NCBI GenBank assembly: GCA_964023205.1 | Contig: OZ026843.1 | Span: 6,929,029-6,993,028 of the forward strand | Direction: 5' to 3' | Source: Lutraria lutraria | Taxonomy: Eukaryota > Mollusca > Bivalvia > Venerida > Mactridae | DNA: 64,000 bases | Shown here: piece by piece, positions 23,901-34,841 of the stretch | How positions within the stretch are numbered: position 1 is the first letter of the stretch | Layout of the letters: each line of letters opens with the position of its first letter | Notes under the pieces: generated by a model | What the model was told of the DNA's origin: nothing | The model's database searches: none | The model's input: only the letters and a program-made list of their open reading frames with translations | Translations under genes and position numbers: made by a program

Positions 23901-26900
23901 TTTGTATTTGCCGTTATAAAATGCGTTTTCTGTAAAATGATTGCGTTGTCATTCATCAAATTATGCCAATTAGTCCGTTATTCTGTGTAAAAAAACAGTT
24001 TTCCTCAAAATTATTGTGACATGAAACCCATTTGTAAAATATTTAGCACTCATGATACAGGCATCATGTCTGTGAACATAACTTAGCATCTCCCCACCGC
24101 TTATCAGATTCAATAGAATGTATACACGTTAATATAACAAGGCCTTTCGCACTAGACAAGTGTGTATGGTGTCAACTGAAGTCTCTTTTTGATGTATATG
24201 TTACTAACAGAGTGTGTGATGTTTCAGTCTGAAGTCAAATGTGTATATCAAGTAATATTTTGCTGTTGACAGATATCTATTTAATTATGTGTGATGGTCT
24301 AAAGAGAACAGTTAAAATTGTTAGATGGTCTTATCATTTAATAACTGCATTATAATAGATTTAGGCACATACTTATATAATTTACGAGTTTGAACAATTT
24401 AGAAATCTGCTGTTATCTAAAAAGTTTGATAGCATTTCTTCGATTCGTTAACACCATTGCCCCATTCATTAGTATCTATAGCAATATTGCACCGTGCTCG
24501 TCAATCCAAGCGTGATTTGCACCGAATTCGCCAATATCCACCATTTGAAAAAGGTGACCCAGTCTTGAAGACGTCTACGGTCAGTTATAATGCCCCCATC
24601 ACACCAGAGCACGTCCGCACCACGCTCGCAAAGTTCCTATCACGTCCTGAAAATTTTGATGGCCGTGGCAGGGACGGGGTCAAACTCGAAAAGAAATGAC
24701 GCACTCAGGCTCGCACTACGCCCTTACAACGTCTTTGCCAGATTCTCACTGCGTCTATCACGTTGCCAGTAAGTTCATTACACGTGCAGCTTCCCGTTGT
24801 CACGAAGTATATTGCGTTAATACTACGCCCAAATTATGTGCTCACTACGTCCATGCAGACTGAACTGCGCTCTCCCTAGGTCCCAATACCGTCCTCATTG
24901 CATTCACTAGCTCCGTATGTATATACTGTACCATATGTGTCAATTTATATTAACTGGTCATGATGGCCAAACAGAAGTCTTCTTTCTGCTTATAGTCATG
25001 CACTAACGCAACATAATCTAAGTTGCTTCATGTTTCTTTTTCTTCTATTTCTTATTTAGAAAACGGCAATTTCAGCATCCAAATGGCTTGTCTGGTGGTA
25101 CAATAACAAAATGCATTCATTTGCTAACGTCCTGTCAGGACGCGGTGGGTGTAGTGCAATCGTTGCCCTAGTGTAATGGGGGTATAATTAGAGTAGATGT
25201 GATGGATTGAAGAGACTACGGTCTCTTTTATTGTTTCATCGGTAACGTTAGATCTACTTTTTCAAAGTCCTCTGCGTCTGAGCATAGTATAGTTGTGTCC
25301 AATTGTTCCGTCAGTTCAGCACCATCAGGTTGAGAAACTTCTGTACATCCCGGATTCCGCTTGTTTCAGGAACAATTGGCAATGGACAGACTTAGTCGGT
25401 GTGTTCACTTTAAGAAATTTCCATATTGGTCTGTCGCTTGTGACATTATTTGTAGGTATTATTTTTTCCAGTTTCCGTGATCGTTGTCATGTCGTCGATA
25501 TTGTAGATAACGTAATGGTCCTTCATTTTAAGTTGCATTGTGATATTTAGTTGTACCTCTATCATCTGTTTCCCTCATGAACGTAACGCTCTACATGCTG
25601 GAGTTTGCACAGTGTCATTGCGCTTCTAAAATGCTGGAAAATGGTGACCGGCAGTACATACACACCGCGTGGTCTGTATCCTGAAATTGATTTTGACTTC
25701 AGTGAGCAACGTACACATGAAGAGTGACCTTCGTTTAGCACCGTACACACACTCTGTGAGAAACAAACACAGTCGTAGTATGCAAAAAAACGTCCATATG
25801 TGCTTATTGCACTTACAGAACATTTCTAATGAAGACAAAAAGATTAAATAAGTAAACCTTACCCAGTAAGTATAAGAAATGATACTCACGAAAAATATTT
25901 TAATGAAAAATCTACCAAAAACAAGACTGTCTACGAACATCCCTAACTTTTGAGCTTAATTCATACGTAATTGGTACTCAATTAACTGCATACAACTGTT
26001 TCATAGTATTAAACGTTTCTACTCACCATGTTTCGTGCTTGGAATATGAACAATGTCACTAACTACGAGAAATGTCGTCCTTAGCTTTTCAACCACGTTA
26101 TGTGTACATAACATGTGTCGTTTGTCGTTGCATAACATACACATGTTTTCGATGCGAACCGCCTCTCGTGATACGTCGTTGGCCCCCAGTGTGTTTGCTA
26201 GGTTGCTAACTTCACGTACATCACACAGTGACAGAAAATTCAGATATTGTAAAGAATCGGATACTGTCAAATCCACCCGTATATGAACCTGTCTGATTCG
26301 AATACTTTATAAACCTAACACGTCAGCTGGTCCTAATTTCTGTGTCATGTATTTAATGGTAAAATAACTTTGTTGTTCGAACACCTCTCCCATCCGAGTT
26401 TTTGTCAGTTCGAATCAGAATAGCTCTACTGCAATTATGCCCCTACCCTGAACAAACGCTTCATTATATCATTGTTCTGTGTACAGTAAATATGAATGTA
26501 AAGACGATACTGTAACTTACGAGGACAACCTGTCTTTTTAGTGTCATGAATATGTAAGCAAACATTGTTAATAAACTATTGCGTAACGCCAGCCTATTCT
26601 GTGAACGACAATACGAAAGAATTTGCATAAGATCTAAATACTTACGAACAAACGGAATCCATTACAGATTGTGCAGCGGCGTTTGAAAAATGTGTTGCAC
26701 ACGTCGCGTCGCCAGCAGCTGTTGTAATTACTGTGGTTGCACTCGAACAGTCAGACAACGCTGTGAAATAAAATTACAAACTACAGTGCAACCTCTCCAT
26801 AGCGGCCCTCTCTTGAGCAACATCCCCCCTACAGGAACAGCATGGTGTTTCCCAATGTACGGTTAAAACCATTGTTACTTCTTCCAACGGATGTTGCTAA

Positions 26901-27653
26901 GTACATGTTGTACTATATAATACTTGGCAGAAATACACACAATTCCAAAAAAAGTTTAGTATTTAGCAGGTCTTATACATTCGAAATAAATGGACACTTC
27001 AAAGACCAGTCCGAAAATACTGATTGCGACCATCAAGTGGTCGCTGATTGGTTGTAACCATAAATTGCTCGCTGATTGATTGTGACCATAAAGTGCTCGC
27101 TGATTGATTGTGGCCATAAATTCGCTGATTGGGGATTAACTTATATTAGTCAAACAGAGACGCGTTCACTATAATAGGGCCGTAGGAACTGGGGACCCAG
27201 GTGCATTAAGCCCACCCCCCTCCAAAAATTTCGGTTGTTGTGATAACCCACCCCCACCCCCTCAATTTTAAATCGCTACCTCTTGATAGCTTACTTAATA
27301 TATGATAAGTAGTGTTGTCTTTAAGTTTTAATATTAATAATAATAAAAAGAGAATAAAAAATCATAAGTGTTCGCGCATCATTAATATGTTTTGTATATG
27401 TTTACATGCGAATTGTTCGCATTATTTTGCATTATTGTACTCTGTAATTCATTATATGCTCTCCGCGAATGGTGGAAATAAAGATATATAGATAGCCTGT
27501 GAACTGGTATGGTATTAGTCTATCAGATTGATTTTTAACATCAATATAATTAACCAGTTAGTGTAAATCCATATTGTTTAAACATTTACCTGCGTCACAC
27601 TGTAAAGGAACCAACGCTAAAAGCACGAAGCATATTAATGTCATGGACTCCAT
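20995..27653 (-). CDS. Small secreted six-cysteine protein with C-terminal anchor
   Basis: Four exons with exact phase matches: 27590-27653 (ATG at 27653), 26646-26760, 22985-23166, and a last one from 21081 to at least 20995. Exon 1 is a signal peptide (MESMTLICFVLLALVPLQCD, then A). The mature part has cysteines at about residues 26, 42, 59, 68, 82 and 119 and is rich in Thr, Ala and Ser. The C-terminus (DAAGTLIGSLTHVCFAVLIV and on) is hydrophobic after a small-residue DAAG stretch, as in GPI-anchored or tail-anchored proteins. The three-prime end is uncertain: a GTAATA donor after 20995 could lead to a further exon, or the frame reads on through a dispersed repeat to a stop at 20780. Length to the anchor is about 150 residues. 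Spacing of the six cysteines does not match a family I can name. The gene spans 6.7 kb because its introns hold a 52-bp array and a transposon-like insert. Confidence 0.8.
21599..22800. repeat. 52-bp tandem array, about 23 copies
   Basis: The unit contains GATTATATTTATACTTTTAT and ends ATTGACTGCAAT or ATTGATTGCAAT. Measured start-to-start distance is 52 bp (21599, 21651). Variants GATTATATTTAT, GATTATATTGAT, GTTTATATTTAT and GCTTATATTTAT are ordered: early copies have GACTGCAAT, then a GATTATATTGAT/GTTTATATTTAT alternation (104-bp dimer), then a run of GCTTATATTTAT. It lies within the intron between exons 3 and 4 of the six-cysteine gene. Confidence 0.95.
23717..26191. mobile_element. DNA-transposon-like element, perfect 67-bp TIRs and 5-bp TSD
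   Basis: 23717-23783 and 26125-26191 are perfect inverted copies (67 of 67), beginning CACTGGGGGCCAACGACGTA. The copies are flanked by the direct repeat TGTTT (23712-23716 and 26192-26196), consistent with a 5-bp target-site duplication. The interior, 2.34 kb, contains no long open frame, so the element is non-autonomous. Termini starting CAC with a 5-bp duplication are known for Transib and RAG-like elements, but I see no further heptamer/nonamer match, so the superfamily is open. It is inserted in the intron between exons 2 and 3 of the six-cysteine gene. Weak inverted similarity may continue just outside the TIRs (both flanks have CTAGG...GCTAAC...CACGTACATCAC), which complicates the TSD reading. 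Confidence 0.7.
23829..25527 (+). repeat. Left arm of 1.7-kb inverted repeat
   Basis: Inverted copy of 29103-30819 with high identity throughout; scattered substitutions and small indels are visible. It lies inside the 67-bp-TIR element, starting about 46 bp inside its left TIR. It includes GC-richer text such as CACGTCCGCACCACGCTCGC and TCACGTTGCCAG. Open frames within (24457-24699, 25293-25550) have counterparts in the other arm but no recognisable domain. Confidence 0.92.
26782..26850. mobile_element. MITE left-end fragment (TA-CAGTGCAACCTCTCC)
   Basis: Same terminal string as the element at 16338 (TACAGTGCAACCTCTCCA), followed by related GAGCAACATCCCCCCTACAG text. No right end is found nearby, so I call a truncated copy, inside intron 1 of the six-cysteine gene. 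Confidence 0.5.
27019..27130. repeat. 28-bp tandem repeat, about 4 copies
   Basis: Units of the form GCTCGCTGATTGATTGTGAC followed by CATAAAGT, repeated about four times with substitutions. It lies in intron 1 of the six-cysteine gene. Confidence 0.75.
27380..27490 (+). repeat. Possible LINE three-prime tail
   Basis: The text TGTAATTCATTATATGCTCT...CGAATGGTGGAAATAAAGATATATAGA resembles three-prime ends of truncated LINE insertions (polyadenylation-like AATAAA followed by a short GATATA-type repeat). No reverse-transcriptase coding sequence is present. Confidence 0.3.
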
Positions 27654-28157
27654 AGTCGCTGTTCTGTGTCTGAGTGTAAAGCAGAGCCAGTCAATTATCA
27701 GGTTTATTTATCTCAAACTTTCCACTGAAAAAGATACTAGATGCATACATAAATCGTCAACTTATTTCTACAAGCCCGTAATTCAATTTTAGCGACATCG
27801 TGTTTTTTTGATAATTTTTTTCGTCTCGATGAGCTCTGTACAATGAACATACTTACCTACTTCTAGATCTCCCCTAAATAGGGTAAAATAAAATTTTACA
27901 AACATGCGATTTCATCAAAATGTGGGAAATGACATAATTATAGGTTTGAAGAAATAAGCCGATGATAGGCCGATGATAAATCCTAGCTGACGAATGTCTT
28001 CATTTATCTTAGTCAAAATAAATAGGTCATTTACTATTTACATGATACATTTTTTATTAACAAAAACCATTATTCAAATAATGTTATAAGTTAATATAGG
28101 GTGGGCTAAAACTAGAGATATTGTTATACAAGAGTAATAACATATAATATTTATACA

Positions 28158-28380
28158 TATAAAGTGATCGGTGGTCTTTTGATAACATGCTGGACTACTA
28201 AACGAAAGGTCGTAGGTTCGACTCTCGGCTCTGCCTTTCGATATTTAAGGGATGCTAGCCCCCGTCCCAGCTACTGGGCGAAGTACAGAGTTAAGAAAAT
28301 CGCAGGAAAGGGGGAACGGCGTGTATCAGTCAGTGCTTTACACCGGGCACGATAAAGAGACCCCCAAAAAATCGAAATAA
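28158..28380 (+). repeat. tRNA-derived SINE-like element, copy 1
   Basis: The head looks like a tRNA gene: a box-A-like GATCGGTGGTCTTTTGATAA and a good box B, GGTTCGACTC (28215-28224). It is followed by a non-tRNA body (GATGCTAGCCCCCGTCCCAG, CTACTGGGCGAAGTACAGAG) and ends near ACCCCCAAAAAATCG. The tRNA part does not fold as a complete functional tRNA by eye. A second copy is at 32192-32405. Confidence 0.65.
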
Positions 28381-28500
28381 GAGTAAGGATACAAATGTTC
28401 GATTCTCCTATCTCTTATTCTCTTATCTCCCCCCCCCCTCTCCTTACCCCCCCCCTCTCTCCTTACCCCCCCCCCCTCTCTCTCTCTCTGTTTAAATACT
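28376..28500. repeat. C/CT-rich microsatellite
   Basis: Runs of C8 to C9 separated by TCTCCTTA, ending in a (CT)n tract near 28480-28490. Present in duplication copy A only; copy B joins directly from ACCCCCAAAAA to CTTAATATTACTC. Confidence 0.85.
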
Positions 28501-29102
28501 CAAAATATGTAGATGAGATACATGACTTGATGACTTAATATTACTCAAAAGATACCGTCCATTCCGCTTTTGTTTTAAATGATTCATTTATGCGATCTGA
28601 ATGGCGCTTTTGTTTTAGTACCATTCAATGAGAAATAATCTTCCAGATCATTAATATGCATTATATTGTGAACTAAAACGGGCTGAAACAATTACCCTGA
28701 CGCTCTCCCAAGTTACAGTTATTTGACCGTTTTAATTGATATTAAATGCTTAGTTCAGTTTAGTAGGACGCCAACCTTTTTATTTATAATGCAGTCTGTC
28801 TGCCAAGTTGTGAAGTTTTTTTTTTCTTTTTTTTTTTTTTTTGCTTGGCTGTTCTATATTTCATTATTGCAAATTTATATATTTATAGATATTTGGAATA
28901 TACTTTTCGTGTATATTTAATTTAATTTAATGAAATTTCAGTCAATTCTCCCCTTCTGTAGCAGTATCTGTACTGGAAGTCTGGAACCATTGTCAGAATT
29001 TGATAATAAGCTAAGTCTCTTCGCTTTGACGTGACCCCGACTGTATACCCTGTATTAGCTTAAACTGATCTTTTTTACATTGATTGTAGAACAAGTTCTT
29101 AC

Positions 29103-30819
29103 AATGAAGGACCATTACGTTATCTACAACATCGACGACATGACAACGATCACGGAAACTGGAAAAATTAATACCTACAAATAATGTAACAAGTGACAGA
29201 CCAATATGGACATTTCTTAAAGTGAACACACCGACTAAGTCTGTCCATTGCCAATTGTTCCTGAAACAAGCGGAATTCGGGATGTACAGAAGTTTCTCAA
29301 CCAGATGGTGCTGAACTGACGGAACAATTGGACACAGCTATATTATGCTCAGACGCAGAGGACTTTGAAAAAGTAGATCTAACGTTACTGATGAAACAAG
29401 AAAAGAGACCGTAGTACAATTACAAAAGCTCCTTCAATCCATCACATCTACTCTAATTATACCCCGATCACACTAGGGCAACGATTGCACTACACCCACC
29501 GCGTCCTGACAGGACGTTAGCAAATGAATGAATTTTGTTATTGTACTACCTGACAAGCCATTTGGATGCTGAAATTACCGTTTTCTAAATAAGAAATAGA
29601 AGAAAAAGAAACATGAAGCAACTTAGATTATGTTGCGTTAGTGCATGACTATAAGCAGAAAGAAGACTTCTGTTTGGCCATCATGACCAGTTAATATAAA
29701 TGGACACATATGGTACAGTATACATACGGAGCTAGTGAATGCAATGAGGACGGTATTGGGACCTAGGGAGAGCGCAGATCAGTCTACATGGACGTAGTGA
29801 GCACATAATTTGGGCGTAGTATTAACGCAATAGACCTGGTGACAACGGGAAGCTGCACGTGTAATAAAACTTACTGGCAACGTGATAGACGCAGTGAGAA
29901 CCTGGCAAAGACGTTGTAAGGGCGTAGTGCGAGCCTGAGTGCATCATTTCTTTTCGATTTTGACCCCATCCCTGACACGACCATCAAAATTTTCAGGACG
30001 TGATAGGAACTTTGCGAGCGTGGTGCGAACGTGCTCTGGGGTGATGGGGGCATTATAACTGTATGACCGTAGACGTCTTCAAGACTGGGTCACCTTTTTT
30101 CAAATGGTGGATATTGGCGAATTCGGTGCAAATCACGCTTGTATTGACGAGCACGGTGCAACATTGCTATAGATACTAATGACTGGGGCAATGGTGTTAA
30201 CGAATCGAAGAAATGCAATCAAACTTTTTAGATAACAGCAGATTTCTAAATTGTTCAAACTCGTAAATTATATAAGTATGTGCCTAAATCTATTATAATG
30301 CAGTTATTAAATGATAAGACCATCTAACAATTTTAACTGTTCCCTTTAGACCATCACACATAGTTAAATAGATAACTGTCAACTGCAAAATATTAATTGA
30401 TATACATATTTGACTTCAGACTGAAACATCACACACTCTGTTAGTAACATATACATCAAAAAGAGACTTCAGTTGACACCATACACACTTGTCTAGTGCG
30501 AAAGGCCTTGTTATATTAACGTGTATACATTCTATTGAATCTGATAAGCGGTGGGGAGATGCTAAGTTAGGTTCACAGACATGATGCCTGTATCATGAGT
30601 GCTAAATATTTTTCAAATGGGTTTCATGTCACAATAATTTTGAGGAAAACTGTTTTTTACACAGAATAACGGACTAATCTGGCAGAATTTGATGAATGAC
30701 AACGCAATCATTGTACAGAAAACGTATTTTACAACGGCAAATACAAACTTAATAAAAACAATTAACAAGACAATCCAAAAAACTAACGTTTCGTCCCCCT
30801 GTAGGTCAAACATTTCAAA
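29103..30819 (-). repeat. Right arm of 1.7-kb inverted repeat
   Basis: Reverse complement of 23829-25527. It has no copy of the 67-bp TIR at either end, so it is an internal fragment of the element at 23717-26191 or the parent copy of its interior. It forms the middle segment of duplication copy A. Confidence 0.92.
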
Positions 30820-32191
30820 TGACTCTTGGCAAATTGAAACTAACTGAAATTCTGAGAGAAGTTTGTTTGTAGATTTCGAAACCAAGATGATCTACGATCG
30901 TTGAAATCGTTCGTATCTAATTAGAGTTTTAAGAACGTTAACCTGAAATTCGTGATACACATTATAAATAGGAGAGATCACGTTTTTCATAATTTTCAAC
31001 CAGAAGTCAATTGCTCTTTCTGTAGATAAAACAGACAATGGTAGCCTGCCTAGTTCAGCTAAAACAATATTTTTGATGTGTGCCTTTTAAACACCCAGAA
31101 CATATTTACAAAATCGAACACATGTATGCAGATTATCAAGGTCTTTAAAGTTGCACACACCCCCAAACTTCGGATCCGTATAAAAGGATAGGTAATACCA
31201 TTGAATCATAAAGAAATAATTTCGATAAATATGGAAATGAACAGAAATAAAAATATTAATAAGTTATTACATGCATTCAGAGCTTGAGGGTAATGTTTTA
31301 CAGCAGTCGTGAATGTTCCATTTTTCGTAAACTTGACACTTAAATAAACAAAGGTGTCTACGATTTCAATTGTGTCCATTTACATAAAAAAAACGGTAAC
31401 AATTCAGTTTACGTTTTTCAAAAACACATTTTTTTTATTCTTTACATCAATGTCTTAGTCCAATTTTTCTGAATATTGGGAGAGTAAACTACTTGGGTGG
31501 TTGTAAACAGAACAATATCGTCTTCGAATAAAATAAGATATACAGATAAAAGATCAAGATCCCGTGTAGTCAACAAATTAATGTTTGTATTTTCAGTGTG
31601 ATTTAATAAACATTTTGTTTTCTTTGTAGCATGTATTATGCGACCGTGCACCTTTTGCGGTCGTCTTTAAATCATTTAATATCTATCTGACTGCCTGCCT
31701 AACTATCGATCAACTATAATTCAGATTTAAATGTTAGAAATGTAAGTATTTATCTTATTGAACATGCTCCAAATTATGTTTTCAAGCCATGATTAAAAAA
31801 ATATCAACAACAAAGTTCCCAACCTACCTTCACAATCTTTGATCCGCATATAACCAAAGACAAACAGATCTAGTATACGCTTATACCATTTCTAGTTACG
31901 TAATATCACAAAAAAAACGCTACTTGGTTGTACATTCAGGTATCTAATAATGCTCAACTATAATTGGTTACGAGTCAGGGCCAGGCAATTGTAATAAATT
32001 ACTTATTTGGTGGAAACAAATTGACAATTTCAAATTAGTCGATTGCAAAACGAAAATGATATGTGAATAAGTGTTATTTTCTTCTTTTTTACAGACTAAA
32101 AATTAATAATGATGATTTCTATCATAAACACTTTTAAAATAATCCCAAAACTAGAGATATTGTTATTCAAGAGTAATAACATAAATATACA

Positions 32192-32405
32192 TATAAAGTG
32201 ATCGGTGGTCTTTTGATAACATGCCGGACTACTAAACGAAAGGTCGTAGGTTCGACCCTCGGCTCTGCCTTTCGATATTTAAGGGATGCTGGTCCCCGTC
32301 CCAGCTACTGGGCGAAGTACAGAGTTAAGAAAATTGCAGGAAAATGGTACGGCGTGTATCAGTCAGTGCTTTACACAGGGCACGATAAAGAGACCCCCAA
32401 AAACT
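32192..32405 (+). repeat. tRNA-derived SINE-like element, copy 2
   Basis: Near-identical partner of the element at 28158-28380, with box B GGTTCGACCC at about 32249-32258 and the same body. It arose with the tandem duplication rather than by independent insertion. Confidence 0.65.
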
Positions 32406-32968
32406 TAATATTACTCAAAAGATACCGTTCATTCCGCTTTTGTTTTAAATGATTCATTTTTGCGATCTGAACGGCGCTTTTGTTTTAGTACCTTTCAATA
32501 AGAAATAATCTTCCAGATCATTAATATGCATTATATTGTGAACTAAAACGGGCTGAAATAATTACCCTGACGCTCTCCCAAGTTACAGTTATTTGACCGT
32601 TTTAATTGATATTAAATGCTTAGTTCAGTTTAGTAGGACGCCAACCTTTTTATTTATAATGCAGTCTGTCTGCCAAGTTGTGAAGTTTTTTTTTTCTTTT
32701 TTTTTTGCTTGGCTGTTCTATATTTCATTATTGCAAATTTATATATTTATAGATATTTGGAATATACTTTTCGTGTATATTTAATTTAATTTAATGAAAT
32801 TTCAGTCAATTCTCCCCTTCTGTAGCAGTATCTGTACTGGAAGTCTGGAACCATTGTCAGAATTTGATAATAAGCTTAGTCTCTTCGCTTTGACGTGACC
32901 CCGACTGTATACCCTGTATTAGTTTAAACTTATCTTTTTTACATTGATTGTAGAACAAGTTCTTACAA

Positions 32969-33568
32969 CTAACATTAACTACTCATTGACCGCTTCCTGC
33001 ATGGATTCTGACCAGTACTCGCGCCGAAAGAAGGAATTGTGAAGGTTCCGGTATTTCTGGATGGTCATATGAATAGAATTTGATTTGTGGTTGCAATATA
33101 TACTATTTTAAATAAAATACAATGTAAAAAACATGATTACAAACAAATAGTGGCAAGATTAGACACGAACGCATATCATTATGTTTCTTATGTTACTAAG
33201 GCCCGTGAACAACTAATTATCATATGTATATACATTGTACGACATCCAACGGAAACTTAATCTCTGCATAAACTGTTTAAACTAACCCGACCGAATTGTA
33301 TGCTTGTAATAAAAGGCGTGCACACTGTAGGGCAAGGACGTTATTATAAAAGAAGTAGATCGAGCGCATGTGCAAATAACCTAACCTATTTAAATTACTG
33401 CAGAAATATCTGCATGCACTGATCAAGCCAAAGAATTTTGCCCGATAGATAATTTTAAAAAGAATAGGAGATAAAAATAAAACGCAGTATATGCAGTGAT
33501 TAGCGTAAATATTTGGGTGTAAAGCTAAAAGGACCTGTAGCGATTGCAGCTTTCTTATTACAAAGAGC
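32969..33568. other. Unique 600-bp middle segment of duplication copy B
   Basis: No counterpart seen elsewhere in the window. Includes a minus-strand open frame (part of 33277-33633) that crosses the right junction and has no recognisable domain. Contains no TIR or direct repeat at its borders that I can see. Confidence 0.6.
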
Positions 33569-34841
33569 ACTCTTGGCAAATTGAAACTAACTGAAATTCT
33601 GAGAGAAGTTTGTTTGTAGATTTCCAAAACCAAGATGATCTACGATCGTTGAAATCGTTCGTATCTAATTAGAGTTTTAAGAACGTTAACCTGAAATTCG
33701 TGATACACATTATAAATAGGAGAGATCACGTTTTTCATAATTTTCAACCAGAAGTCAATTGCTCTTTCTGTAGATAAAACAGACAATGGTAGCCTGCCTA
33801 GTTCAGCTAAAACAATATTTTTGATGTGTGCCTTTTAAACACCCAGAACATATTTACAAAATCGAACACATGTATGCAGATTATCAATGTCTTTAAAGTT
33901 GCACACACCCCCAAACTTCGGATCCGTATAAAAGGATAGGTAATACCATTGAATCATAAAGAAATAATTTCGATAAATATGGAAATGAACAGAAATAAAA
34001 ATATTAATAAGTTATTACATGCATTCAGAGCTTGAGAGTAATGTTTTACAGCAGTCGTGAATGTTCCATTTTTCGTAAACTTGACACTTAAATAAACAAA
34101 GGTGTCTACGATTTCAATTGTGTCCATTTACATAAAAAAACGGTAACAATTCAGTTTACGTTTTTCAAAAACACATTTTTTTTATTCTTTACATCAATGT
34201 CTTAGTCCAATTTTTCTGAATATTGGGAGAGTAAACTACTTGGGTGGTTGTAAACAGAACAATATCGTCTTCGAATAAAATAAGATATACAGATAAAAGA
34301 TCAAGATCCCGTGTAGTCAACAAATTAATGTTTGTATTTTCAGTGTGATTTAATAAACATTTTGTTTTCTTTGTAGCATGTATTATGCGACCGTGCACCT
34401 TTTGCGGTCGTCTTTAAATCATTTAATATCTATCTGACTGCCTGCCTAACTATCGATCAACTATAATTCAGATTTAAATGTTAGAAATGTAAGTATTTAC
34501 CTTATTGAACATGCTCCAAATTATGTTTTCAAGCCATGATTAAAAAAATATCAACAACAAAGTTCCCAACCTACCTTCACAATCTTTGATCCGCATATAA
34601 CCAAAGACAAACAGATATAGTATACGCTTATACCATTTCTAGTTACGTAATATCACAAAAAAACGCTACTTGGTTGTACATTCAGGTATCTAATAATGCT
34701 CAACTATAATTGGTTACGAGTCAGGGCCAGGCAATTGTAATAAATTACTTATTTGGTGGAAACAAATTGACAATTTCAAATTAGTCGATTGCAAAACGAA
34801 AATGATATGTGAATAAGTGTTATTTTCTTCTTTTTTACAGA

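Larger units (their letters stand above)
28108..32095. repeat. Tandem duplication, copy A (interrupted)
   Basis: 28108-29104 matches 32147-32968 and 30822-32095 matches 33569-34841, nearly base for base; for example the open frame at 31442-31651 is identical at 34189-34398. Copy A carries extra sequence in two places: a C/CT-rich microsatellite segment at about 28376-28535, and a 1,717-bp middle segment (29105-30821) that is the right arm of the inverted repeat. Fifty-one bases separate it from copy B. Confidence 0.92.
32147..34841. repeat. Tandem duplication, copy B
   Basis: Matches copy A on both flanks but has an unrelated 600-bp middle (32969-33568) in place of the 1,717-bp inverted-repeat arm. 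The junctions are sharp: the left flank ends GTTCTTACAA in both copies and the right flank starts ACTCTTGGCAAATTG in both. Confidence 0.92.

Noticed and set aside
23567..23959. 130-codon minus-strand open frame with a hydrophobic stretch
   Set aside because: It crosses the left 67-bp TIR of the transposon-like element and the start of the inverted-repeat arm; no splice sites fit the six-cysteine gene.
24457..24772. Plus-strand open frames in the inverted-repeat arm (and mirror at 29871-30053)
   Set aside because: Within non-coding repeat sequence; no domain, and frames are not preserved between the arms over useful length.
28158..28380. Functional tRNA gene
   Set aside because: Box B is good but the acceptor stem does not pair and a long non-tRNA body follows; SINE-like instead.
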